Of a stretch of 64,000 nt of DNA, positions 25,076 through 39,722 are shown in pieces. Location of the stretch: NCBI GenBank assembly GCA_034190875.2, contig CM067350.1, forward strand, positions 27,067,050 to 27,131,049, in the 5' to 3' direction. This stretch comes from Urechis unicinctus (lineage: Eukaryota; Annelida; Polychaeta; Xenopneusta; Urechidae). How positions within the stretch are numbered: the first letter of the stretch is position 1; each line of letters opens with the position of its first letter. Under the pieces are notes generated by a model that ran no database searches, had not been told where the DNA came from, and saw only the letters and a list, made by a program, of their open reading frames with translations. The position numbers were made by a program, and so were the translations under genes.

Positions 25076-25151
25076 GCTAGTTTTTGTAGCTACTTCAGGG
25101 GCGATCTTGTTCGACCCGAGTCATGCAGTATAGCTACTTGACATCTCGCAG

Positions 25152-25832
25152 CCACTGAAAGTCTGGAAACTTGAAACTTTTGGTTTACAAAGAGCGGTTG
25201 CTAAGCAGCTTGCTAGGCAACCTCGTTCCAAATAAGGGGCTGGAAACCCATTTAATGTGACGTCTAGTACTGTTTAATCGACAGCTTGTCTCGGCGCTCA
25301 ACGATCGGCTGACAATCGGGGCGCCTCCAGTTCACACTTATATGACAACCAGCGATGTCACGAAAACTAGCTTTGCGGCGACCATAATTCGATATCTTAG
25401 ATAAAGGTGTATTTATGTAAACACGATGATTGTTCAAATAATATATTTTGGTGATAAATGATACTGGTTACATTTAGAGCCTGTTTGACAGAGTTCATCG
25501 AAACATTTCACTTCCCCTTTAATATCGTACCATTATTTGTCCATTCTAATTCGCAGGATATCTGTAGCAAAGGACTGAAATGTGAAGTTTGACTTCAAAA
25601 ATGCACGTAGCATGCATATCTTGAAGCACAGCCTGCTGTGAGCGGGTCAACATTCATGACGTCATTGACATGGTTCAATGACGGCATAAGAACCATGTCA
25701 ATGACGGCATAAGACCGACCCAGCCGCGCCAAATCAGACGACAACAGGTTCTATAAATAGACCTTGGCTTTTATCAGACATCACGAATCATGTACAAAGA
25801 GGTTTCCGACAAATACCTGAACAGAAGCTGCT
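25152..25832 (+). repeat. Promoter-like block, copy 2
   Basis: This is a direct repeat of 21256-21750. It carries the X-box-like pair (25197-25221) and a TATA box (TATAAATA, 25752-25759) with an initiator-like TCAGAC 24 bp on. The additional central part (about 25525-25715) contains a short tandem repeat of caatgacggcataag. No gene with a signal peptide or cysteine-rich exon follows on the plus strand, so this copy may be an orphan promoter or the stump of a lost paralogue. Confidence 0.8.
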
Positions 25833-26490
25833 TCACGAATTCACTCGAAACGAAAAACATTAGATTTCAACATGGTCAACATGACATACTACTCCACATT
25901 CAGGCAGATCCAACATCTGACATTTTAACATTTGCTCTCTCCGACGTCATAATTCATAATGCGACAGATATAGGCATTAAATCAAGGTGTGACTTTTTTC
26001 GATTAATGCTGACATAACATAAAAAGAATATGATCGCTGGCTCTATGAGGAATGTGCGTCATTACGAGAACAGCCAGCCACTGTACACTCCGAACGAGCC
26101 GTCAATCACTCCTCGCCAGGTGGCGCAACAAATCCCTGTTACAAGTCACAACCCAATCGCTTTCTAATCACTTATCGGTTTCCAGCTTAACCCAACACCA
26201 TATATGACAAGCACCCTAAATAAATTACGTCTGTTCATTATGCAAAACATGATCTGTATAAAGCATCGAGTGTGAGCGCGATGAGTCACGAGGAAGCGAA
26301 ACACATGGTTTGGTGCGGCAAACGCAGGCTGCAATGTCCAGCACCAAACACCACGGTCCGTGTCGATAACCCGGGATTCAGACCTTACTCCCCTCCAACT
26401 AATGTGGTCAGTTCTGTTTAAACCAAGTCCAGCCAATGTGTTGGTTGCATCAGTCCACCCGATTGCCAGGTATCCGGCGTGGTTTGTTAA
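25833..26490. other. No recognisable gene; downstream flank of gene 2
   Basis: The 75-residue plus frame starting at 25790 begins inside copy 2 of the promoter block and has no domain. The rest is presumably 3' flank of gene 2; I did not find a clear polyadenylation signal. Confidence 0.4.
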
Positions 26491-26491
26491 G

Positions 26492-29649
<3,158 letters not shown>

Positions 29650-29699
29650 CTCCTTCTTCACGTATTGGACACGAGAAGGGTGCTTCTTCACAAATGATA

Positions 29700-30465
29700 T
29701 GTCTTCGATGAATGCGACTTGGTTGGTTGGGCTAGGCTACACACAGGCGCGCCGAGCGGCAATCAACTAAACGCTCGTTCAGATGTGACGGGAAGTTTAG
29801 TTTATTTGCAACTATCTACAACCAACGAGGCATCTCCTTCATGACGGAATGAGAGATAAGCGAGAGGGGGTCAATAGTATCGAGAATAGATGACGTGGCG
29901 CTGTCGCATTGGTCGCGTGGGCGTGGTACTTGTTGTTCGACCTCTACGGACCTTGACACTGGTTGGTGGTGCTTGCTGACGGCGGGGAAAACCCGAACAT
30001 TGACCTGTTTTCGCAAATCCGGTTCAGGTGAAAAATATGGACAGTTCAAGGTTTGGTGCACGCGCGCTTGGCGCGCATGGATTAGCGGCCATACATTTCT
30101 ATTATTAATGTACAGCTAGCAGGACGAAACTTGGCGAATGTTGGCTATGTTATCATGACCAAGATTACTACGGTTTAATTTGCTTTACTATGGTTGACAT
30201 TGAAGAACTTTTCAAGATCAAGGATCATTGGTACATAACACAGTATCTCATTCAACACTTTCCAATGGCTAGATGTTCTAAGTCGACGAATGCAGTCTGA
30301 GACATCTATCGTAATATTTTGCACGTTACCCGCTTCAACCTCCGCTGGCATCTACAGTGAACTTGTGCGACGCTTCCGGTGTCTTAACAACAATCCTATG
30401 CAATGCATGAGTCACATGAGACTTAAATTGTCTATGGTCTGTCTATGGTCTGTCTACGGGCTCCG
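29700..30465. other. Upstream flank of gene 2; no gene
   Basis: This should contain the gene 2 promoter. No perfect TATA box is present; an aaataaac-type AT patch lies about 150 bp upstream of the start codon (near 29800-29812). Confidence 0.35.
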
Positions 30466-30745
30466 TGGCCAAAAGTTGAACATGCACTACTTTTAGACAC
30501 GGGCTCCTTGCGGGTTTAGGGCCGTAAAAGGCCCTTAGGCAGTTGTGCGGGGCCCGCACGGTTTCCTTACGGGTTCTCAATGGGCCCGTATAGTGCACGT
30601 ATTGGTTATTTCGACCCTGTGGCCAAACCCCCGTAGAGAACCCGTAAACCGCCCGCATACCACCCGTAAAGCATGTGATCACAACTTCAGACTGGGGATG
30701 ATTTATTACGGGCTTCCTTCGGGCCGCAGCCCCGTGAGCACCTGT
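30466..30745. repeat. Patch dense in CCCGTA/TACGGG and GGGCCC words
   Basis: Short words such as acgggctcc, ttgcgggttt, gggcccg, cccgtaaa and accctgtggccaaac recur on both strands within 280 bp, including gtctatggtctgtctatgg at the left edge. It looks like a composite repeat element with internal inverted words rather than a simple tandem array. Confidence 0.55.
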
Positions 30746-31250
30746 AGGACTCATGTGACTTATACATAAGCAAGGCGCATTCACAGTCCCGCTTACCGAA
30801 CAGCATATTAAAGTTGAACAGCACATTCACGTTTTGTCGCATCTAATTGATACCGTATTGTTGGTCGTCGAACTTGCGGTCGGGAGACGTGCCGTTGCCG
30901 CTCATGCCAATGAATCCAGTCTTGGTTGGATGGCTTATGCGAATGAAAGAGGCTGAATGCTCTTCATCTAACAATAGTGTAGCAGCTACTTGAAGGGCGT
31001 GGTCATTTCAGGTGTTGGGTGGCGGCGTTGTGTGGAGGTGGGGTTACTTTCAACTTAGCTTACTTGTTTACCAAGAAAGCATAGGTGTATTTCGATACTC
31101 AAAGAATCCAGACAAATCAGTATACCTAACACGAGGACTGTTGTTGTCATCCGGGTCTTTATTTCATCATTCAAGGGCATTTATAACAGCGACGACCAAT
31201 ACACAACAAACAGATTTAAAGTCTAACGAGCTCTCTATATGGGTTCCTTC

Positions 31251-31346
31251 ACAGGCACTCGAGCCATAAAACACCCCTCGACTCTGGCTTCAATTACGCA
31301 TACTAGAAGCCAGAGACGAGGGGCTTTTTATGACTCGAGTGCCTGT
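31251..31346. repeat. Long near-perfect hairpin, 41-bp stem with 14-nt loop
   Basis: Left arm 31251-31291 (starts acaggcactcgag, ends ctctggcttc) pairs with right arm 31306-31346. By eye 37 of 41 positions pair. The loop is aattacgcatacta. The arms do not extend beyond acagg. Confidence 0.95.
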
Positions 31347-31696
31347 GGGTTCCACGTCAGAGAACACAATGCAAAGCAAGCTGATACGATGGCACATTGC
31401 GTCATAAATAATAAACACTTATCACTCAGCAGATCATTGCCATGATAGCAAAATAAAAGTCATACGAAATAATAGTCATAGACGAAATGAAGGCTACATC
31501 TAGAGCGAAAACTGCACGCTACTTTACTTTACACGTTGAGCATTGCACAGATAACTTAAACGATCATGTTGGTCGTTGATAAATAAATGGTAATTACAAT
31601 GAACCTAAACTAAGCCGAATGACCTCCTTGTCAAGACACGACGGAAAGTGGAGTCTGTCATTGAGGTCATGTCGTGGCTGTGCCGTGACCTTCACC

Positions 31697-33324
31697 TTAA
31701 TAGAACGACGAGAAGATAGCAGCAGCCATAACCACTCCCAGACTAGCGGCGACGTGACGCGCTCCCGCTGAAACAACGCGTACAGGGCATGTTTTATCAA
31801 GACGACGAGTGTTGGCTTAACCATATAACTACGCCTAATAACCATTGAATCAATGTCATGTTGGATCGAAGGGAATCAGACGAGATGGACGACTTACAGA
31901 AAGAGAGGCTGAGTGTTTTGTTGAAGACGCCAGCTTTCGCGGGAACGTCGACCAAGCACATGTAAAGCGTTCCCTCCTCGGCGGATGTAGGAGTCTGCAG
32001 GAGGGTGCTGTAGCTGCTTCCGTAACCTGACCACACACGTAACGAGCAGCACACGTCAGCACATGAATGTCATACGTATTACACTAAGGATAGGGCTCGT
32101 CAGATGTTGAACTAACGTTATTCCACCGTGCTCTGCGAACTTAATCGCTAGATGAACCTGTGTGGTCTTACCGTCAGCGTCCGTGGAGGGGGTGGGGTGC
32201 GCGGCCTGGTTGGTCACCTCCGTGGTGCCCTTGAACCAGCGGAAGGTGGCTGGGGGCCGGCTGCTGTCGGCGCTACATGTCAGGTTAGCCGCCTTGTTCA
32301 CCTCGGTGTAGGTGCGGTTTTCCGGCCAGAGGAGGGAGGCGCTCATTGGGGCATCTGGTACACAAGTCATTAAAAGTTATACATACGAAGCAAAGCAACA
32401 CGTCGCGCAGGACAAGGAACTGTCTAACTACAGAGAAGCAACTTCACTCTTCAATCAATCCCCAAGCTGAATGATACGGCGATACAAAAGGATGGTCCCT
32501 GAGGCAGGGAATGTTCAATATTTGTCTGACGAAGAAAATCGGGGTTTCTGCTATTTAATGAATCAAAACATTAATTGAACCATTGCTATAGGGCAAAAAT
32601 AAACAGAACAATTTCATTACCCCCACCCCCCCCACAGGACCAAAAAAGCAAGATCCTTAAAGCTATGAATGATAAGGTGTGTTACCCTCGACGGTGAGGT
32701 AGGCACTGAAGGAGGTAGCGAAGAGGCTGCACTGGTACTCGCCCTCATCACCAGCGAAGGCATCCATAATGTGTAGGGTGTATTTGTCAGTGACTGCGTG
32801 TTTGCTCGCGTTGACGGCCACGCTGTTTGAGCTGAGGAAGACAGCGCCGTCACTCGTTACCTGTAATCAACACAGAGACGTGCCAGTTTACCTTACCATA
32901 CGTCATACAGACGATCATCTATGCTTGAGATTCTGATCAAGTTATCAGGTTGCGGGTTTTGAAGTAATTAATTAAGACAGGTTGGTGAGGAAGTATACCC
33001 GTCTCCAGATGAGGTCCTGTCCCAGATCTTGCTCTCCCGTCAGTCCACACGACATGGTGGCGTTCAGACCCAGCAAGACGGAGGTGTTACTCGGGGGAGT
33101 GGTGATAGTTGCAGCCCCATAGCACACTGCAACACGCACGCCATATCACCACATTGCACTCTATGCAAGGACAAATCATGCTTAAATGACTCGGCGAACC
33201 AACTTATGGAAGTGTCGAGAATAGGTAATCAACAGCCGCATATTCCGGTATGATTGACAGCTAAGTATGACTTACCTTCAAAAATACAGGCAACAGCCGC
33301 AAGGAGGAAGACTGCAGACTTCAT
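31697..33324 (-). CDS. Gene 3: secreted two-Ig protein, probably GPI-anchored
   Basis: Six exons join in frame: 33324-33276, 33126-32999, 32860-32686, 32354-32172, 32026-31898 and 31767-31697 (phases 1, 0, 1, 1, 1), giving 244 residues. Exon 1 is a signal peptide (MKSAVFLLAAVACIF). Ig domain 1 spans exons 2-3, with the B-strand cysteine in NATMSCGL, a tryptophan in LIWRR and the F-strand motif GDEGEYQC. Ig domain 2 spans exons 4-5, with NLTCSAD, FRWFKG and GTLYMCLV. Six N-glycosylation sequons are visible. Exon 6 encodes SGARH followed by a hydrophobic end (GVVMAAAIF) with no cytoplasmic tail, as in GPI signals. Such proteins act in adhesion or recognition at the outer cell surface; the partner is unknown. 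The start has context ACCATGA and a TATA box 80 bp upstream. It is transcribed in the same direction as gene 2. Confidence 0.85.
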
Positions 33325-33403
33325 GGTGTCGCTGAGGTGTCGGCTGGAGCTGTTCTACCTTGATGGAGGTTGAGATGAATGACTGGGTGTCCCTGTCGAG
33401 TGG

Positions 33404-33411
33404 TTTTTATA
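33404..33411 (-). promoter_or_regulatory. TATA box of gene 3
   Basis: On the minus strand gctataaaaacc places TATAAAAA 80 bp upstream of the start codon, implying transcription start near 33375-33380 and a leader of about 50 nt. Confidence 0.65.
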
Positions 33412-33424
33412 GCCGTGACTGTCC

Positions 33425-36265
33425 GTGGGCTGGGTATGAGGCATCATCCAACATACCTGACACAGGCTAAGACACAGCAAATAGGATTAGTCCCTATATT
33501 TGTATAAATCTTGTGCGGAACAGCGAATCGTCCGCTAATTAGATGAGATAGTGATCGACGTGGGACGGTTGGAGGGGGTACTCCGGGAACAAGATTGGAA
33601 AACAAATAATCAAAAAGTCCTATTCACCTGAAGCCAATTAATTGACCCCAATGCTACCGTCTGCCTTTGGCGTAACGCTCAACAGCAAGTAGTATTTATC
33701 AGCATGGTACCACCGAATTTCGCTCGTTATTTATCAATTCAAAGCTTAACCATCTTGACGTTCTTATTGATAACTCATTTTATATTCTTGAGACATTGAG
33801 ACATACCCCCTCTGGGTGTTTTAATACCAATCCGTCGTGGATATCACTGACGTAAAGGCTACGCATGATCTGTCCCCACATCGTTAATCATGATACAAAG
33901 CGACCTCTTTTGTGACGTCATCGAGAAGTAATCCCACAGCGCCAGGTACCTCACGCGCATTCCGCAAGCAAGGCCGATTATCTCCTCTGATGTCATCGCG
34001 TGGTATATTGTCTGAGCAGATCAGCGTTGCTCTGTCCCATGTCGCGTCTTATTTGTCTGCTTTCCACGCCGCCCTGGTGATGATGTTGATGTTACAAGGT
34101 TTCCATGGTGATCCAGCATTGATGCCACTCTGACAGAGACCAGGAAACAACAGATATGTGAGGAGAGTTGACCAGGACGGTCATGGATCGGTCGAGTGCA
34201 GTTCTTGATCTAACCCTATAAGAACGTCTGAAATGACAATGTAATGGCGCGTCCATGTCGGATTATTCGGTACAATCAAGATAAAGTGGCACAGAAAGCC
34301 TCACATACCGTAGCCTGTCAACCAAGAAACTATATATTTAATGGCTTTGTGTGTTTGAAAGAACGCACTTTATAGCTTAAACATATCAGATCTGAGCCCG
34401 TTTTTTGTCACAAACGTGGTATTTAAAGAAATTACTCCTGAAGCATTTGTGTATGGGCTAGCTGACTGAAAATGCTCGTATACAGTTGAGGGAATAAAAA
34501 CGGTTTGAAATTTATAATCAAGGAATGATGCGCAATCCATTCGTGATTTACTATAGAGATATTATAAAGTAAACACCAACGCGCATTTGTCAGCGATAGC
34601 GTCACGCCGGGGCAGTCCGGCATCGACCGGACGTAGAGAACGGCCGTGGGAGGGCGCTGGTGAATCATGTAGGTCACGCTAATTATCGCCGGCCGCTCAC
34701 CTGGCCGCTCAGGTAATTGGCCCGTGATTAGTCCGCTCTGTCCTCAAGATCAATATTGGCCCAAGGAGTGCTGTCTTGACGTATATGGCTTGTACGTATT
34801 GTCCATATCAGAACAGCCAATGCCGTGTGACTAGATATCAAAGGAGCAAGGTGTTTTAATATGGTTAGGCGTAAGGGGTACATAAGTTTTGGTGATGTCT
34901 TCTAAATTGCCCTTACCGTCTCTATTTCAATTGAAATTTTGTACTTCAGTCCAAATTATATAGAATTGAAGATCTCGTAGTGTGATGATCGCAATTGATG
35001 AGGTGAACCAATAACCTGAAACATTGTTTGTCAACATTGGTCACAAACTTGCAAATAGTGTCCAAAACCAGTCAGCATCACATAACAACTGATCAACGTA
35101 TGTGTTGCCGTATCGCGTTAGCCACGCGTGCAGTGGCAATTCAAAGAATTATGCTCCCCCCAGGACCCCATCCAGCCTTCTACAATATGATCGATTGTAA
35201 AAACTTTGATTTATTGATCTCGAGAATCTGAAATGTTTTATTTATGAAGAAAACCTACTAAAATGTGTATTTTTGACTGGCATTTTTTTTCTTTACTGCC
35301 GTTGTTTCCGTTATTAAAAGCTAGGGTTGTAAGGCGGGGTTAACTGCTGTAATCATTGTGATGCATGTTTCGTGACGAAAGCCGAGAACAACATCACAAT
35401 CTGACAGGAGGTACAGCACCATTTACATGCACATCAGGATGTATGTGAATGCCAACGGGAAGTGACGTCACGGGGCCATCTGTGCAGCGATACGCGCTTG
35501 GAGTGTGGTAATAATGGCACGATAAAACAACAAGGATACACGACTCTGACAACCAAATGTGCATAGCAATGTCACGACAGTGATCTCTGTCTCTCGTTCA
35601 ACTTCAACGCGCATGCGCAGCTCTGTCAACTGAAGCAGAAAGGTACAGTTTTTACGCACCACAGGCACCAAGTTCAATTCATTCAACGAGCGCGTTCCCC
35701 GAGCGACATGTGTAATATACGCCTGTCAGGCGAAACCTAACACTGCCGAACGCGCTCGTCGAATGAATAGACTTGGGTGCCTATGTGACACGCGAGGATT
35801 CCCTTCTCAGGTCAAAGGAATCAACCAACATAACACAGGTACACAAACATACCTGGCAGGCTAATATCTGCTGAAAACGACAATTATGCTGACAAATACT
35901 GAATCTTGTTGAATACACGCTCGTTAAGAATAAACAGGGAATAGTCTCAGATGGTAGGTTTGGATAGAAATCAATTGACACGTGAAGGACTCGAATGTGG
36001 CGAAGGACGTTTGAATAGAAGGTGCATACAGAACGTGCCCCGCCTTTAGCGCACGCGACCGGAGGCGAAGAAATGTGAAGGCGTGTAGGTGCACTTCAGA
36101 ATAGACGCTAGGAGACTACGCCAGGGAGATAAGCTAGTCTGTTGCTGATCAGTTTACAGCATAAGTCGCTGCTCCAAGTAGATACTGGTTCTATGAGAGA
36201 CGACAATGAGCCCCCTCCCCTCTCTCATGCACAGATCCACTTTTAGCAATAAAACAATGAGTATG
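33425..36265. other. No recognisable gene
   Basis: Unique sequence with short frames only (33912-34133 plus and 34432-34677 minus are the longest). It contains the small inverted repeat at 35664-35781 listed separately. Confidence 0.45.
35664..35781. repeat. Small inverted-repeat element with 34-bp arms
   Basis: Arms 35664-35697 and 35748-35781 (both with attcattc.acgagcgcgttc when read inward) are imperfect reverse complements around a 50-bp centre. The centre contains a further small palindrome, gcctgtcaggc. It resembles a short MITE or a cruciform-forming element. Confidence 0.85.
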
Positions 36266-36269
36266 TCTG

Positions 36270-37717
36270 TGCCGTGATGTATCTTTTACCGTGATGCATC
36301 TTTTTACCGTGGTATATCTTTTTACTGCGGTGTATCTTTTTACCGTGGTGTTTTTTTTACCGCGGTGTATCTTTTTACCGTGGTGTATTTTTAAACCGCG
36401 GTGTATTTTTTACCGTGATGTATCTTTTAACCGTGATGTATCTTTTTGCCGTGATGTATATTTTTACCGTGATGTATCTTTTCGCCGTGATGTATATTTT
36501 TGCCGTGATGTATCTTTTACCGTGGTGTATCTTCTTACCGTGCTGTATCTTTTTACCGTGATGTATCTTTTGGCCGTGATGTATCTTTTTACCGTGATTT
36601 ATCTATTAACCGTGCTGTATCTTTTTACTGTGATTTATCTATTAACCTTGCTGTATCTTTTTTACCGTCCTATATCTTTTTACCGTGATGTATCTTTTTA
36701 CCATGATGTATATATTTACCGTATTGTATCTTTTTACCGTGCTGTATCTTTTTACCGTGCTGTATCTTTTTACCGTGGTGTATCTTTTTGTCGTGGTATA
36801 TCTTTTTACCGTGGTGTATCTTTTTGCCATGATGTATATTTTTGCCGTGATGTATCTTTTTACCGTGGTGTATCATTTTGCCGTGATGTATCTTTTTAAC
36901 GTTGTGTATCTTTTCACCGAAGTGTATATTTTTGCCGTGGTGTATTTTTTACCGTGATGTATCATTTTTACCATGGTGTATCATTTTGCCGTGATGTATC
37001 TTTTTTACGTGGTGTATCTTTTCACCGAAGTGTATATGCCGTGATGTATCTTTTTACCGTGGTGTAACATTTTGCTGTGGTGTATCTTTTTAACGTTGTG
37101 TATCTTTTCACCGAAGTGTATATTTTTGCCGTGGTGTATCTTTCTACCGTGCTGTATCTTTCTACCGTGATGTATCTTTTTACCGTGCTGTATCTTTTTA
37201 CCGTGATGTAACCGTGGTGTATCTTTTTACCGTGCTGTATCTTTTTACCGTTATTTATCTTTTTACCGTGGTGTATATTTTTACCGTGGTGTATCTTTTT
37301 GTCGTGGTGTAACTTTTTACCGTGGTGTATCTTTTTGCCGTGATGTATATTTTTACCGTGGTGTATCTTTTTACCGTGATGTATCTTTTTACCGTAATGT
37401 ATCTTTTTACCGTGCCGTATCTACCGTGCTGTATCTTTTTACCGTGCTGTATCTTTTTACCGTTATTTATCTTTTTACCGTGGTGTATCTTTTTACCGTG
37501 GTGTATCTTTTTGCCTTGATGTATATATTTACCGTGGTGTATCTTTTTACCGTGATGTATTTTTTACCGTGATTTATCTTTTTACCGTGGTGTATCTTTT
37601 TACCGTGATGTATATTTTTACTGTGCCGTATCTTTTTACCGTGCTGTATATTTTTGCCGTGATGTATCTTTTTACCGTGATGTATCTTTTTACCGTTATG
37701 TATCTTTTGCCGGGGTG
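36270..37717 (+). repeat. 18-bp minisatellite, about 80 units over 1.45 kb
   Basis: Units of the form ttttaccgtggtgtatct, with single-base variants and a few 1-4 bp indels, fill the block. Because the period is six codons, both strands give long apparent frames (a 202-residue plus frame of FYRDVS-type units and lysine-rich minus frames). I treat these as translations of satellite DNA. Confidence 0.95.
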
Positions 37718-37957
37718 TCTGTATTCGCCGTGCATGTATGAATCTATCGGTGTGTAGTGGCCACGTGGAGTGGAGCCAGTGGACAGCGCGGGGCTGGACT
37801 GGACGTCCAGTTGGTGTACGTGACGCAAAGGACGAGACCTCCGACAGGCACCAGCGCCAAGCCTCGGTAAGCCCTCAAGCACAAGCACGAGGAAAGGGAA
37901 TGTTCCAGTCGATCTGACCACCGCCACTTGTCCAAATAAGTCTGAAACGCCGATTTG

Positions 37958-38101
<144 letters not shown>

Positions 38102-38397
38102 GGGCTAATCTGCTTATATCGGGACTTGACCGGCTATTGAATGTGTCTATTGATCCGTATAAACTTAGATCAGAGAACGTAGGAGAAAGATCGAAGACGG
38201 CCGGGGCACCTGTCTCAACGACGCGCGTCTTACAGGCGGCTCGTCAACACCTGCTACTCTTCACCAGGTAGAGGTGAATGCTCCAAAGTCGCTTGCAATG
38301 TATTCAAACTATTTACATTGAAATATTATCAGAAAGTATTTGTAAGCGTTTATATGGTCTTTCTCCGTACCAGCTGCTGTTCGGCTAACTCTCTCAG

Positions 38398-39722
38398 TAG
38401 AGCGTTACAATGGGGGCGTGGTAGAAGTGGGGATGGATGGTGATTGGTTGTCTGCGAGTGCTGTGGGCTGGACTTGGGTAAAAGCTGGTCTCGCTTGTCG
38501 ACAGCTAGGGTTTGCAGCACTCTCCATGGCAGACATGATAGAAGCTACGCTAGCAAAACATTTCTGCAATATGTAACGGAGCGCGAGCGATTTGTCCCGG
38601 TGTTGACATATGACCGGGCGATAACAAGCAGCGCGTGTCAAACATAAACAAACATGAATGGTCGACATGAATGGAGCTTATCGGGGAGAGATACAAGTGG
38701 CTGTCAACCATTGGTTTTCCGGTTGAAGTTACCTATTTCTCGGTATATCGTACATTTCAAGCTTAGGATAATCACGGCCGGTGACTTAGAAATAAAGCTG
38801 TGTTTACTGCCCACAAAGGCAGCATTTTAATGTCTTTGATTATGTATATAACCAAGGCCCTGCAGTCACAAGTATTAAATTTTGGCATATCTTATTTTTA
38901 ACACTAGCCGTCCATTTTTTCTTGGCTTTGTGTCTTTTAGCAGTGTTATTTTAGGTTAAATTATCAATTGATTTGTCTGTCACTGGTCACTTTTGTATCA
39001 ATATGTTTTTTAAAAAACCCGTGAACTTCCATGGGGGGGGGAGAAGCATATCTGGGAGCAAATGGTATGTCAGGCTTTTCCCATACCCCGTTGATAGATT
39101 AGTAAGTCTTTTCCCACGAATAACTTCTCCAAACACTCTCGCTGCTTGTCTGTCATTTCCAATCCCGGCTTATAACTCTCTATTGCTTTTTTCAGTCGAT
39201 TTTCAATAACAAATTCGTTTCCACTTCTGACTGCGGCCATTTTCTAGAAACGCTTGACGGCCATGAAACGTCCGCGGAACTATTCTTTCCGATAAATGCC
39301 TCATTTTGGTCCTACAGAAAAGTTTTCCATAACAAAATGTATATTATTCCTCTAATCGAACACAGCAGCAAATATTTTTGTGACATTTAAGAGTTGATAA
39401 TTCGTATCAATAATTCTTCGCGTAAAGGCCCGAATCGGCCCCAAAGCGATCTACGTGGTGCAGAGACGAATCCTAGCCTGCGCAGACGCCGATGCGCAAG
39501 GAGATTGGTTATGCAGGTGATTCAGCAGGTGACAATCATTACAATCGCGTGGCGCGCATCAATACTGTGCCGGATTTGCTTTGAAGCTGGGAGTATTCCG
39601 TCCACACCTGATCAGTTATCTGTCCAATGTCAGCTGTATTGGTGCTGAGTCCTCTGTAGTCCGCTGTAGACATACTCTGTGGGGCCACCAGGAACGGGGT
39701 GATACGACGGTCGAGCTTATAG
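38398..39722 (+). CDS. SRCR (scavenger receptor cysteine-rich) domain in two exons
   Basis: Exon A (38398-38572) follows a good acceptor (cggctaactctctcag) and reads GGVVEVGMDGDW, VGWTWVKAG and LACRQLGF, the classic first half of an SRCR domain. Exon B (39616-39722) follows cacacctgatcag and reads YLSNVSCIGAESSVVRCRH with LWG, the second half. The donor after exon A (phase 2) and the acceptor of exon B match in phase and restore about 95 residues, the normal SRCR length. Exon B ends in a strong phase 1 donor (GTAAGA). Four of the usual 6-8 cysteines are present (CRQ, FCN, SCI, RCR); the last pair seems lost. SRCR domains bind ligands outside the cell. It is probably part of the same gene as the TSP1 and fibrinogen-like exons downstream. 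Confidence 0.7.

Noticed and set aside
21256-25832. The two promoter-like blocks as LTRs of one retroelement.
   Set aside because: The DNA between them carries gene 1 on the plus strand and only a broken RNase H on the minus strand, the blocks differ by a 180-bp insertion, and I see no TG...CA ends or primer-binding site. Kept only as a remote alternative.
36291-36899. A 202-residue plus-strand frame.
   Set aside because: It is entirely the translation of the 18-bp satellite; the opposite strand is open for the same reason.
37745-37872. Possible TSP1-like exon reading HVEWSQWTARGW with a GRPVGVRD continuation and a GTAAGC donor.
   Set aside because: The W-x-x-W-T and G-R-x-x-x-x-R pattern is suggestive, but every expected cysteine is missing and the acceptor phase does not fit the neighbouring phase 1 exons.
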